From Affinirhizobium straminoryzae (GTDB taxonomy: Bacteria; Pseudomonadota; Alphaproteobacteria; Rhizobiales; Rhizobiaceae), in assembly GCF_007004135.1 (NCBI RefSeq), contig NZ_VJMG01000008.1:111734-175733 (forward strand): a stretch of 64,000 nt of DNA, in the 5' to 3' direction. Numbering within the stretch: the first letter of the stretch is position 1; the number at the start of each line of letters is the position of its first letter. The notes below the pieces were generated by a model that worked only from the letters and a program-made list of their open reading frames with translations, did no database searches and was not told the DNA's origin. Shown one piece after another: positions 54,678-63,497 of this stretch. Position numbers and translations under genes: made by a program.

Positions 54678-54964
54678 GAGCCTTCAGCCTTTCCTTCAGT
54701 ACCCAGACATACATGAGGCCCCCTTCAGCGAAAACCCGGACAGCATCACAAGGCAGTGGGCCTTGCCCAAAGAAATCGGGGAAAACAGCGGGGTTGTCAG
54801 AAAACTGTCGCAGCCATCCACTAAGCGCCATGCCGCAGCGCACAAGATTGATGCGGACGCCATCGGCCGTGCGGCCTCCTCCCTCCGGCGCCGCTCGGTT
54901 CGACGCTGATGCTCCGCGAGGCTGCCACCTGCCGGCACCCGCAAACCTGAAGGAACAGTTCTTG

Positions 54965-56890
54965 ATGAACCGCTGCGTTCTCTTGTCCCTCACGGCCAGC
55001 CTGTTGCTGGCGACAGCCCTGACCCCGGCGTTTGCCGATTCGATCGTGCTGCCGGCCCCGCCGGCAGGTGCCGGCCATGCCGACAGCGCACCGCCGCCGG
55101 CCGGTGTTCCGGCCTATGTCGATCTCGGCGCCACCAACCAGCGCGGTGATGCCTGCCACGCCACGCTGGAAACCAATGCCGGCGTACGCCTGCTGTCCGG
55201 CTTCCTCGATCTTTGGACGCCGCGCAGCCCCTTCGTTGATGCGGACCAGGACGCACCAGCCAAGGACGGCTGCCCCGCGGTGGCGAAGTCCGACTGGGAC
55301 GGGCTGCCGCGCAGCGCAACCGACGGCACGATGAAGCATCCGGAAGTGCACGCCGCCAATCTGGATTATGTGATAAAGACCACAACGGCCAACACGCCGG
55401 AAGACGATCTGGAAGCCTATCTGGACGATCGCCGCGGCAAAAGCGTCAGCATGACCGATGGTCTTGGCCCTCTGGCGGATGCGTGGCGCAAGGGCGTTCA
55501 GCAAACCACGACGATCACCGGGATGCCGGCCGATGCGACGACCGTCAAATATGACGACAAGGGCAACAATCGCGGCGTCGGCAGCGCCAAGGGCAATACC
55601 GACATGGGCAAGGCCGTGGATCTTGTGGATGCCGGCAGCGCCGATGGTTCGACCGAACCGGCAAAGCGCTATTTCAAATATGCCCGCCCCTATCGCTGGA
55701 GCGACAAGGTGCGCGTCGTACCGCAGCTGGTGCCTGCCAAGAGCGACAAGCCGGCTGGTGACGGGGGCTTCCCGAGCGGTCACACTGCGGAAGCCTGGCG
55801 CGATGCTCTTGTGATGGCCTATCTCGTGCCGCAGCGTTATCAGGAAATGATCACCCGCGCCGTTCGCATGGGCGAGAACCGCATCCATGCCGGCATGCAC
55901 CAGCCTTTTGACGTGATCGGCGGTCGCATGCAGGCCCTTGCCGTCGTCTCCTACAATCTGAACCGCTCGGACTATGCGACACTCAAGCAGGAAGCCTATG
56001 CACAGACGCAGAGCTTCCTGCAGAAACAGACCGGATCGACGGGCTTCGCCGACCTCCTGGCACGCGCCCACTCCGCTCCTGCATCGGCTGATCGCTTCGC
56101 GGATCGGGAAGAAAACGCCGCCTTCGTCCAGCCCCGATTCACCTATGGCCTGCCGAAAATCGGCGCAAGCGGGGCGCCGGTCGTGGTGCCGAAGGGAGCG
56201 GAAGTGCTGCTGGAAACCCGCCTGCCCTATCTCACCGCCGAACAGCGCCGCGTCGTGCTGAAGAGCACCGCTCTGCCTTCCGGATTCCCGATCATGAGCG
56301 ATGCGGAAGGGTGGGGCCGCCTCAACCTGTTTGCCGCTGCCGACGGCTATGCCAGCTTCGACGGCGATGTAGCGGTGGTCATGGACGCGGCCAAGGGCGG
56401 CTTCAACGCCGCCGACAGCTGGAAAAACGACATTTCCGGCGCAGGCAAGCTGACCAAGGATGGCAGCGGCAGCCTGATCCTGTCCGGCAACAACAGCTTT
56501 GCCGGCGGCGTGGTCGTCAACGGCGGGCTGCTGGTCGCCGCATCGCCGACGGCCTTCGGCAAGGGTGACCTTTACATCGCCGGCGGCGGCCTCGCTGTGG
56601 CGAGCAGGGATCTCTGGCTCGGCGGCAGCCTGACGGTGCGCAAGGCAGGCCGCCTCGAGGTCACCGTTTCCGGCAAGGATGGCGGCATTACAGCCGCCAA
56701 TGGCGCCGCAATCGAAGGCGGCACCCTCGAACTTGTCCCTGCTGCCGGCTACAAGCCGACCAAGGGCGATGAAATCCCGGTCATCCGCGCCGCCAATTTC
56801 GTCGGCACCTTCGACAAGATCACACTCGACGGGCATACGCTGACGCCTGTCTATCGTCCTGATGGGCTGTCGGTGCGCATCGAAGGCTGA
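54965..56890 (+). CDS. Secreted PAP2 acid phosphatase with autotransporter-type repeat
   Basis: 641 residues. Signal peptide 1-24. The class A PAP2 phosphatase domain shows K234-x6-R241-P242, PSGH at 270-273 and R306-x5-H312-x3-D316, a complete three-part catalytic signature. Residues ~480-640 carry an autotransporter-associated beta-strand repeat (GAGKLTKDGSGSLILSGNNSF) but no outer-membrane beta-barrel, so it is not a classic autotransporter. AAGGA lies ~10 nt upstream of ATG 54965. Confidence 0.88.
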   Translation: MNRCVLLSLTASLLLATALTPAFADSIVLPAPPAGAGHADSAPPPAGVPAYVDLGATNQRGDACHATLETNAGVRLLSGFLDLWTPRSPFVDADQDAPAKDGCPAVAKSDWDGLPRSATDGTMKHPEVHAANLDYVIKTTTANTPEDDLEAYLDDRRGKSVSMTDGLGPLADAWRKGVQQTTTITGMPADATTVKYDDKGNNRGVGSAKGNTDMGKAVDLVDAGSADGSTEPAKRYFKYARPYRWSDKVRVVPQLVPAKSDKPAGDGGFPSGHTAEAWRDALVMAYLVPQRYQEMITRAVRMGENRIHAGMHQPFDVIGGRMQALAVVSYNLNRSDYATLKQEAYAQTQSFLQKQTGSTGFADLLARAHSAPASADRFADREENAAFVQPRFTYGLPKIGASGAPVVVPKGAEVLLETRLPYLTAEQRRVVLKSTALPSGFPIMSDAEGWGRLNLFAAADGYASFDGDVAVVMDAAKGGFNAADSWKNDISGAGKLTKDGSGSLILSGNNSFAGGVVVNGGLLVAASPTAFGKGDLYIAGGGLAVASRDLWLGGSLTVRKAGRLEVTVSGKDGGITAANGAAIEGGTLELVPAAGYKPTKGDEIPVIRAANFVGTFDKITLDGHTLTPVYRPDGLSVRIEG

Positions 56891-56922
56891 TCCTGCCGAA
56901 CGCAGCACGGCATCCTCGCATA

Positions 56923-56953
56923 CGGCCCGCCCGAATGACGCCCGGGCGGGCCG
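56923..56953 (+). terminator. Strong hairpin after the PAP2 gene
   Basis: CGGCCCGCCCG pairs with CGGGCGGGCCG (11 bp, 9-nt loop), 33 bp after the PAP2 stop. CTTGCTGTCC follows without a T-run. Likely transcript end or stabilising stem. Confidence 0.7.
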
Positions 56954-57071
56954 CTTGCTGTCCTTGACCGATCTTGTCGGTTGCATGCGAGCACCTGCCT
57001 CGCCCACGGAACCGGATGTTAACGTATCGAGCGCTATCTGTTCGGATCGATGCAACCGACGAAAGTCAGCG

Positions 57072-57677
57072 ATGTTCTCGGCCCAGAACACCCCGGCGAC
57101 GGCACACACGATGCCGCAGCGACAGTTCCAGCGGGTCTCGGTCAACATGCCGGGCCGCCTGATGCTGGCGAACCATGAGGAATATCCCTGCACGGCGAGC
57201 GACATGTCGCCGGGCGATGTGGTGATGTCCTGCGTTGGCACGCCCTCGCCCGCCGAGCGCGTCATCGCTTATCTTGACCATCTTGGCCGCATTGAGGGTC
57301 ATGTCCTGCAACTGACCCATGATGGCTTCATCATGTCGATCAATGCGACGGACCGGAAGCGCGAGAAGCTTGCCGCACAACTGACCTGGCTTGCCAATCG
57401 GCATGAACTTGGCCTGGCCGAGGATCGCCGTCACGATCGCCTGGCGCCCCGCATCACCCGCGCCGAACTGACGCTGCCCGATGGCATGCGCTACCCCTGC
57501 CGTCTGGTCGACCTGTCGCTGTCGGGTGCCGCGCTCGACATCGACGTTCGCCCGCCGATCGGCACACCGGTTTCGCTCAATCATCTGCGCGGCCGCGTGG
57601 TCAGACATTTCGCGGAAGGCGTGGCCGTGGAATTCGCCAGCGTCCAGACGCGGGAAAGCCTGCGCGGCTTCTTCTGA
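57072..57677 (+). CDS. PilZ-domain protein
   Basis: 201 residues with two PilZ-like halves: an N-terminal one (RQFQRVSVNMPGRLML...DMSPGDVVMSC) and a C-terminal one (PRITRAELTLPDGMRYPCRLVDLSLSGAALDI). The second has the (D/N)xSxxG core; the RxxxR arm of the first is QFQR-like. Cyclic-di-GMP binding is plausible. ATG 57072 is chosen; the longer frame overlaps the PAP2 end. Confidence 0.85.
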   Translation: MFSAQNTPATAHTMPQRQFQRVSVNMPGRLMLANHEEYPCTASDMSPGDVVMSCVGTPSPAERVIAYLDHLGRIEGHVLQLTHDGFIMSINATDRKREKLAAQLTWLANRHELGLAEDRRHDRLAPRITRAELTLPDGMRYPCRLVDLSLSGAALDIDVRPPIGTPVSLNHLRGRVVRHFAEGVAVEFASVQTRESLRGFF

Positions 57678-57701
57678 TTTTACGGAGATAACCAGAATGG
57701 G

Positions 57702-57728
57702 CAGCCGGCGGACCTTGTCTGCCGGCTG
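57702..57728 (+). terminator. Terminator-like hairpin after PilZ gene
   Basis: CAGCCGGCGGAC pairs with GTCTGCCGGCTG around CTT (12 bp, one G-T), followed by TTTGCG, 24 bp after the PilZ stop. Confidence 0.7.
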
Positions 57729-58167
57729 TTTGCGTTCGCTGACCGTAACATCCGCCAGCCCTCCCCCAAATGATCCCGATCCAGCACATTTTTTTGAAGG
57801 CGGAAAAGGCCGGAAAAAGCGGCAGGCATCGCCATCTTGTCGCCTGACATGTCGCCGGCATGGCCTCGGAAGGCTGACCACCACCGCGACGGAAGGCAGA
57901 ACAGGGCGTCCGGCAACGAGGCCTCGCATGAAAAAAGCGAAAGAGAATCAGGTCCTTCGGCGCAAATCATCGCAAACTGATTCAAACTTGCCGAAATTTC
58001 GCTCCGCATTTTAGGCGAATACAGATTGGATTTTCAGCGCAATCGAGGCGAATTTTGCGCTGTTTCGAATGGTATTCGACTAAAACAAGCCATTGTTTTG
58101 ACTATGGAATTTGGCGGTCAGTCAAACCCCGTATGGCATGGTTTTCCCACCCACGGAGAAACCATGC
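57729..58167. other. Intergenic region, AT-richer, no gene seen
   Basis: 439 bp between the PilZ hairpin and the cysteine-peptidase gene. It is clearly more AT-rich near 57950-58110 (for example ATTTTAGGCGAATACAGATT). No convincing gene; it probably holds the promoter and 5' leader of the downstream gene. GGAG at 58155-58158 is the ribosome site for ATG 58168. Confidence 0.5.
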
Positions 58168-58776
58168 ATGTTGCACATACGACCCATCGGCACTGGCATT
58201 GCCGCCCTGTGCCTGACACTTCTGTCCAGCCAGTCGGCCTTTGCCTTTGCCGGCAGCATGCGCATTACCGCCACAGCCAACCCGCCGATCGGCCACTACG
58301 AATTCTGTCAGAACTATCCGAGCGAGTGCCGGCGCACCTCGGGCGATGCCGGGCCGCTGGTTCTGACCGAAGAGAAGTGGCGCAAGATTGTCGACGTCAA
58401 CTACACCGTCAACACCACCATCCAGCCGGCGACCGACCAGGAACTCTACGGGGTGGAGGAGCGCTGGACCTATCCCACAACCGCCGGCGACTGTGAGGAC
58501 TTCGCCCTTCTCAAGCGCAAGATGCTGATCGAAGAGGGCTTTGACGCCTCGGACCTGCTGATGACCGTGGTTCTGCAGCCGAATGGCGAAGGCCATGCCG
58601 TCCTGACTGTCCGCACCGATCGCGGCGATTTCGTGCTCGACAACATGCGCAACCGCGTGATGCTCTGGTCTGAAACGGAATACACCTATCTCAAGCGCCA
58701 GTCAGCGGATGATCCCGCACGCTGGGTGCGTCTGCAGGACGGCCGCGCCACGGCAGTCAGCAGCGTGCGCCGCTGA
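58168..58776 (+). CDS. Transglutaminase-like cysteine peptidase (BTLCP)
   Basis: 202 residues with a signal peptide (1-27). The catalytic triad of bacterial transglutaminase-like cysteine peptidases is visible: Cys 109 in AGDCEDFALLKR, His 143 in EGHAVLTVR and Asp 158 in FVLDNM. In Pseudomonas and Legionella relatives (LapG) such enzymes cleave surface adhesins under c-di-GMP control, and a PilZ gene is next door; a link is possible but unproven. Start at ATG 58168 after GGAG. Confidence 0.9.
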   Translation: MLHIRPIGTGIAALCLTLLSSQSAFAFAGSMRITATANPPIGHYEFCQNYPSECRRTSGDAGPLVLTEEKWRKIVDVNYTVNTTIQPATDQELYGVEERWTYPTTAGDCEDFALLKRKMLIEEGFDASDLLMTVVLQPNGEGHAVLTVRTDRGDFVLDNMRNRVMLWSETEYTYLKRQSADDPARWVRLQDGRATAVSSVRR

Positions 58777-59094
58777 CTGATCGCCCAAGTTCATGAACGA
58801 GACTGTGAGATGCGGCCACGAGGCCGCATCTGCGTTTGGGGGCGCCTCACCGCGCTCCGCCCGGGAGCGCGTCACCCGGCTCCCGTCCCGAAAATCCCGA
58901 CCTCACCACATTCACGCCGCCTTCGACACGCAAAAGGCGAGCAAGCCTATCCGGACGCACGCCAACGAGCGGTAAATTGCCGGCGAAAATCGTAACCTGG
59001 CGTTCATCATAAACCACTTGGTAACGCTGTCCCCTTAAGGTGCCGCAAACGGATGCTGCCGGGGATGCGCCCGGATAACAATAACATGCAATGA
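58777..59094. other. Intergenic region with a terminator hairpin
   Basis: 318 bp between two genes on the same strand. It contains the hairpin at 58808-58831 and otherwise no credible gene. The 3' half should hold the promoter of the carboxypeptidase gene; no clear -35/-10 pair was chosen. Confidence 0.5.
58808..58831 (+). terminator. Terminator-like hairpin
   Basis: AGATGCGGCC pairs with GGCCGCATCT around an ACGA tetraloop (10 bp), 31 bp after the peptidase stop. It is followed by GCGTTTGG, with no strong T-run. Confidence 0.7.
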
Positions 59095-60594
59095 GTGAGT
59101 GCCGCTGTGCTGAATAGGGTCAACACAACATCCTGGTCCCGGGATGGTGCCTCGATAATCAAAAATGCCGCTGGTTTGGTCGTAGTCTTGATGGCAATGC
59201 TGCTGCTCGGCATAGAGCCTGCGGCTGCCGATCCGAAATATGCCGGCATCGTGGTCGATGCGAAGACCGGCAAGGTCCTCTACAGCGAGGATGCCGATTC
59301 GCTTCGCTATCCCGCGTCGCTGACGAAGATGATGACACTCTATCTCACCTTTGAGGCGCTCGAATCCGGTCGACTGAGCCTTGATTCGCCGGTTCCCGTT
59401 TCCGCCCATGCCGCGTCCCAGCCGCCGTCTAAGCTCGGTGTTCGTCCGGGCGGGGCCGTCACCGTCGAGCAGGCGATCCTTGCGCTGGTCACCCGCTCCG
59501 CCAACGACATGGCAACGGCGCTGGCCGAACGGGTCGGCGGTTCGGAAGATCGCTTTGCCCAGATGATGACCACGAAGGCCCGCGCACTCGGCATGACGCG
59601 CACGACCTATCGCAACGCCAACGGCCTGCCAAACACCGCACAGATGACCACGGCGCGCGACCAGGCCCGCCTCGGCATCGCGCTTCGCCAGCACTTCCCG
59701 CAGTATTACGGTTACTTCTCGACCCGGGTCTTCAAGTTCGGCAAGCAGACCATCGGCAATCACAACCGCCTTGTCGGAACGGTGCGTGGCGTCGACGGCA
59801 TCAAGACCGGCTATACCCGCGCCGCCGGCTTCAACCTGGCAACCTCCGCAGAACTCGATGGTCGTTCCATTGTCGGCGTGGTCCTCGGTGGCAGCAGTTC
59901 CGCATCGCGTGACGCGCAGATGCGCAAGCTCGTCGCGACCTACCTGCCGAAGGCATCCAAGGGTGCCACCAGCAACCTGATCGCCCAGGCGCGCAGTGTC
60001 GCTCCGCCGCCGGCCGCCGCATCGGTCCCCGTTCCTGTCCAGCCGCAACCCGGCATTCGCGCGGCCGTGACCGAAGTGGTTGCCGAAGCCGAGTTGCCGA
60101 CCAGCGCGCCGGCCCCAAGCGCCCGCATGCCCCAGGAAAAGCTTGCCGGCGCCTCCGCCTATGCCGCAGAGCCGACGTCGCAGGGCGCGGCCGCAGCCGT
60201 CGCTGCCGCGATGAGCCGTCCGTCCGTTACCGCCCCGCCCCGTGCGCCGGAGCCAGCCCGGCAGATGGCTTCTCGTGACGAGGAGCCGGTTGTCACCGAC
60301 AAGCTGACGACGGCCTCGACCCGCGCCTCTGCCAGTCAGAAACTCCCCGAAGGCTGGGTCGTCCAGATCGGCGTATCCGACAGCAAGGACCGCGCGATGG
60401 ACATGCTGGAAAGCGCGCAGGGCAAGGTTGGCCACGCGCTTCGCTCCGCCAAGCCCTTCGCCGTTGCCGTCAATACCGGCGGCTCGCAGGTCTACCGCGC
60501 CCGCTTCGGCGGTTTCGATGACCAGAAGTCCGCCGTCAATGCCTGCAATGCCCTGAAGAAGAAGGGCGTACAGTGCTGGGCTGCCCAGCAGTAA
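59095..60594 (+). CDS. D-alanyl-D-alanine carboxypeptidase with SPOR domain (copy 2)
   Basis: 499 residues. A membrane/signal segment (about 25-45) precedes the S11 domain: S75-L-T-K78, S135-A-N137, K237-T-G239. A long Pro/Ala-rich linker (about 300-410) joins a C-terminal SPOR domain (about 415-499). Same architecture as the gene at 48413-49660 with a longer linker, so the two are paralogues. GTG 59095 is used; GTG 59107 is possible. It likely trims peptidoglycan stem peptides at the division site. Confidence 0.88.
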   Translation: MSAAVLNRVNTTSWSRDGASIIKNAAGLVVVLMAMLLLGIEPAAADPKYAGIVVDAKTGKVLYSEDADSLRYPASLTKMMTLYLTFEALESGRLSLDSPVPVSAHAASQPPSKLGVRPGGAVTVEQAILALVTRSANDMATALAERVGGSEDRFAQMMTTKARALGMTRTTYRNANGLPNTAQMTTARDQARLGIALRQHFPQYYGYFSTRVFKFGKQTIGNHNRLVGTVRGVDGIKTGYTRAAGFNLATSAELDGRSIVGVVLGGSSSASRDAQMRKLVATYLPKASKGATSNLIAQARSVAPPPAAASVPVPVQPQPGIRAAVTEVVAEAELPTSAPAPSARMPQEKLAGASAYAAEPTSQGAAAAVAAAMSRPSVTAPPRAPEPARQMASRDEEPVVTDKLTTASTRASASQKLPEGWVVQIGVSDSKDRAMDMLESAQGKVGHALRSAKPFAVAVNTGGSQVYRARFGGFDDQKSAVNACNALKKKGVQCWAAQQ

Positions 60595-60685
60595 CCGGTC
60601 ACGATGGGCCGGCAGTGCCTGCCCGTCCGGGCGGTGTGAACCGCCCGATCCTGCTCCTCGATTGTTTTTGCGTTACGAGGTCGTC

Positions 60686-60955
60686 ATGGCAATGAATGAA
60701 AATAACATCGACTTCCATCTGCCCGAAGGGGCAAAGGGCAAGCTGATGCAGGGTGCACTTCACCCGCTGCACGAGGCCGCGATGCGGCTGGCCGGCATGG
60801 GTATTCCCAAGCCGCGCGAGCGCACGCGCGACCTCGTCGGCATGCTTCTCTGCCACGGGGCGCGTGCCTGGCGCCACTCCCAGCCGGAAGCGCAGATTCA
60901 TCTGCATGTTTCTGCCCGCGCCGGCCGCGCGCCGATCTACATGAAGCTTCGTTGA
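60686..60955 (+). CDS. Small conserved hypothetical protein
   Basis: 89 residues, soluble and basic, with a central DLVGMLLCHGARAWRHSQPEAQ segment. No domain recognised. GAGG lies just before ATG 60686; ATG 60692 is in frame too. It lies between the carboxypeptidase and the convergent DUF1489 gene. Function unknown. Confidence 0.55.
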   Translation: MAMNENNIDFHLPEGAKGKLMQGALHPLHEAAMRLAGMGIPKPRERTRDLVGMLLCHGARAWRHSQPEAQIHLHVSARAGRAPIYMKLR

Positions 60956-61094
60956 TGCGATCCAAACGGCGCAGCGCTGTACGCGTTCCGCCGGATGCCT
61001 GCCGACACAGCGGCGCAGGAACTGTCCTGCGCTCGCAGCCCGGGTCCGACGAGAACCGGGCGACATACAAGAATGCCGCAGGCGTGGAAACCGC

Positions 61095-61532
61095 TCAGAG
61101 CAGGCCGAGATCAGCCAGTTCGCGTCTCAGATGCTCCGGCATCTCCGCAAGATCCTCGCCAACGGCACCCAGATCGCGCGGCACATCCTCCTGCTTGTAG
61201 TAACGCCAGCCCTGGAAGGGCCGCTTGGGCTGCGGCGCTGTCTCGATGATCTGCGGCGAGAGCACCAGCACGCAACGGGCAATGCCATCGGCGCCCGTGG
61301 TGGTCTGGATGTCGAGGAGCGGTTGGCGCGCAGCCACCTGCCCCTTGATCACCCAGTAAAGCGATCCGCCATCCAGCAGTTCTTCCACCCGCTTCGGCAC
61401 CATGCGCGTCACATGGGTGGTGTGAGGCTCGAGGCCGGCGGCGATTGCCGTGATAGAGCGCTCGTTCACCCAGTCCCGAAGGTCCTGAAGGGAATCGGCG
61501 CCGACGCAGAGCTTGATCAGATGGAGTGCCAT
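61095..61532 (-). CDS. DUF1489 family protein
   Basis: 145 residues: start LHLIKLCVGADSLQDLRDW, TRMVPKRVEELLDGGSLYWVIKG and GWRYYKQEDVPRDLG, matching the alphaproteobacterial DUF1489 family. Cytoplasmic, function unknown. It is followed on the same strand, beyond a 57-bp gap, by sdaA upstream. Confidence 0.82.
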   Translation of the reverse strand: MALHLIKLCVGADSLQDLRDWVNERSITAIAAGLEPHTTHVTRMVPKRVEELLDGGSLYWVIKGQVAARQPLLDIQTTTGADGIARCVLVLSPQIIETAPQPKRPFQGWRYYKQEDVPRDLGAVGEDLAEMPEHLRRELADLGLL

Positions 61533-61589
61533 GGCCCGCTTGAAGCGGTTTCAGGCCGCAAGGTCAAGATGAAACATCAAGGCCGCGCT

Positions 61590-62987
61590 TCAACATTCGA
61601 CCACGTTGACGGCAAGGCCTCCGGTCGATGTTTCCTTGTACTTTTCGCTCATGTCATGGCCGGTCTGGCGCATGGTCTCGATCGCCGCATCAAGCGGTAC
61701 GAAATGGGTGCCGTCCCCCTTGATGGCGAGCGACGCCGCCGTGACAGCCTTCACGGCGCCCAGTGCATTGCGTTCGATGCACGGGACCTGCACGAGGCCG
61801 GCGACGGGATCACAGGTCATGCCGAGATGATGCTCGAGGGCTATTTCGGCCGCATTCTCGATCTGCTCGGGAGAACCGCCCATCACGGCCGCCAGCCCCG
61901 CCGCCGCCATGGCCGCCGCCGAACCCACCTCGCCCTGACAGCCGACTTCCGCACCCGAGATCGAGGCATTGTGCTTGATGATGCCGCCGACGGCCGCCGC
62001 CGTCAGCAGGAAGGTGCGGATGTCATCCACGGTGGCATCCTCGTGAAAATGCAGGAGGTAGCGGATGGTGGCCGGAATGACGCCAGCCGCCCCGTTGGTG
62101 GGCGCGGTGACGACACGCCCGCCGCCGGCGTTTTCCTCGTTGACGGCCATCGCATAGACGCTCAGCCAGTCATTGGCGAGAAGCGGGTTCAGCCGGTTGC
62201 TGCGCCATTCGTCCGTCAGCTTGTCATGGATCGCCTTGGCGCGACGCTTGACCTTGAGCCCGCCGGGCATGATGCCTTCAACCTTCAGACCCCGGTCGAT
62301 GCAGCTGTTCATCGCCGCCCAGATGCGGTCCAGCCCCTCGTCCAGTTCCGCGGCACTCATCTTGGTGAGTTCGTTGGCGCGCTTCATCGCGGCAATGCCA
62401 AGCCCGGACCTGCGGGCCATGTCCAGCATCTCGCGGGCCGAGGCAAACGGATAGGGCACCCTGTCGGCGGACTTTGCCTGCTGGCCCCGCATGGCCTCCA
62501 GTTCGGTGTCCGTCACCACGAAGCCGCCGCCGATCGAATAATAGATCCGCGACAACAGCAGGCGACCATCCTTGTCATGTGCGGAAAAACGCATGCCATT
62601 GGCATGGCCGGAGAGCGGCACCTTCTTGTCGTAGACCAGATCGTCCTTCGGCTGGAAGACGTAAGGCGGATGGCCGGGTGGCGTCACCTGCCCCTGCCGC
62701 TCCACGGTCTCCAGGATCTCCTCCATCCGGTCCGGATCAACGCTATCGGGTGCCTCGCCCATCAGGCCGAGGATCACGGCCCTGCCCGTTCCATGCCCGA
62801 TGCCCGTAAAGGCGAGTGATCCGTGCAGGCTGACCTTCAGATGCCGCACCGCAGCACCTTTCGGCCGGGGCCATTCATCTGACACGATCAGATCCAGAAA
62901 GCGGTTGGCCGCCGACATCGGCCCCATGGTGTGGGAGCTGGAGGGGCCAACGCCAATCTTGAAAACATCGAATACGGAGAGAAACAT
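61590..62987 (-). CDS. sdaA: L-serine ammonia-lyase (iron-sulfur type)
   Basis: 465 residues; converts L-serine to pyruvate and ammonia. N-terminal substrate-domain motif [15 protein letters not shown], and the catalytic domain with cluster-binding cysteines in [31 protein letters not shown]. The single-chain form fuses the two halves. The protein ends with VNVVEC. Located upstream of DUF1489 on the same strand. Confidence 0.95.
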   Translation of the reverse strand: MFLSVFDVFKIGVGPSSSHTMGPMSAANRFLDLIVSDEWPRPKGAAVRHLKVSLHGSLAFTGIGHGTGRAVILGLMGEAPDSVDPDRMEEILETVERQGQVTPPGHPPYVFQPKDDLVYDKKVPLSGHANGMRFSAHDKDGRLLLSRIYYSIGGGFVVTDTELEAMRGQQAKSADRVPYPFASAREMLDMARRSGLGIAAMKRANELTKMSAAELDEGLDRIWAAMNSCIDRGLKVEGIMPGGLKVKRRAKAIHDKLTDEWRSNRLNPLLANDWLSVYAMAVNEENAGGGRVVTAPTNGAAGVIPATIRYLLHFHEDATVDDIRTFLLTAAAVGGIIKHNASISGAEVGCQGEVGSAAAMAAAGLAAVMGGSPEQIENAAEIALEHHLGMTCDPVAGLVQVPCIERNALGAVKAVTAASLAIKGDGTHFVPLDAAIETMRQTGHDMSEKYKETSTGGLAVNVVEC

Positions 62988-63145
62988 GGCGCGCGATCCT
63001 GAATTCTGTTCAAGTCAGATCGCACAAAACCTAGACATGCGAAAGGCACAAGTCCGGCGACGCTCCGACACGCGATGAAGCGGATGCGACAGTCCCGCTG
63101 TTTCCGGTCGCAATGGAGCAAAACGCCTGTCAGGAGGCCGATGTC

Positions 63146-63247
63146 TCAGAAGGTGCCGCAGAGATAGGCGAGTGCAACGATGGCGGCGAAACCTGCGAGC
63201 GCCTTGACGGTCACTCCCCAGCAGGACTTCTGAAGGCTGTCTTCCAT
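63146..63247 (-). CDS. Tiny single-pass membrane protein
   Basis: 33 residues: a short head MEDSLQKSCW followed by one hydrophobic helix (about 12-31, VTVKALAGFAAIVALAYLCG). GGAGAG lies about 5 nt upstream of the ATG at 63247, and the upstream extension of this frame lacks support. Function unknown; below usual gene-length cut-offs. Confidence 0.5.
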   Translation of the reverse strand: MEDSLQKSCWGVTVKALAGFAAIVALAYLCGTF

Positions 63248-63497
63248 GGTCTCTCCGATGGCACGCCTGCGCGATCTGCGCGCGAGGCTGTAACCGTATA
63301 TTAATGACGTTTCATCTTCGCAACCGCAAAACGGCGCTCCGCACCACTTTTTTGCCATAATTCGAACGGGCGAGAGCCGCCCTCGCCGTGCAGATCGCGT
63401 CAGCTATCCGTGAACTGCGCCGCCGCTTGTGATCCTGCGGCAATTGACGCATGAAGTGGCCAACGATGCCGGATTCGTCGTGCCACGGAGCCCTGCC

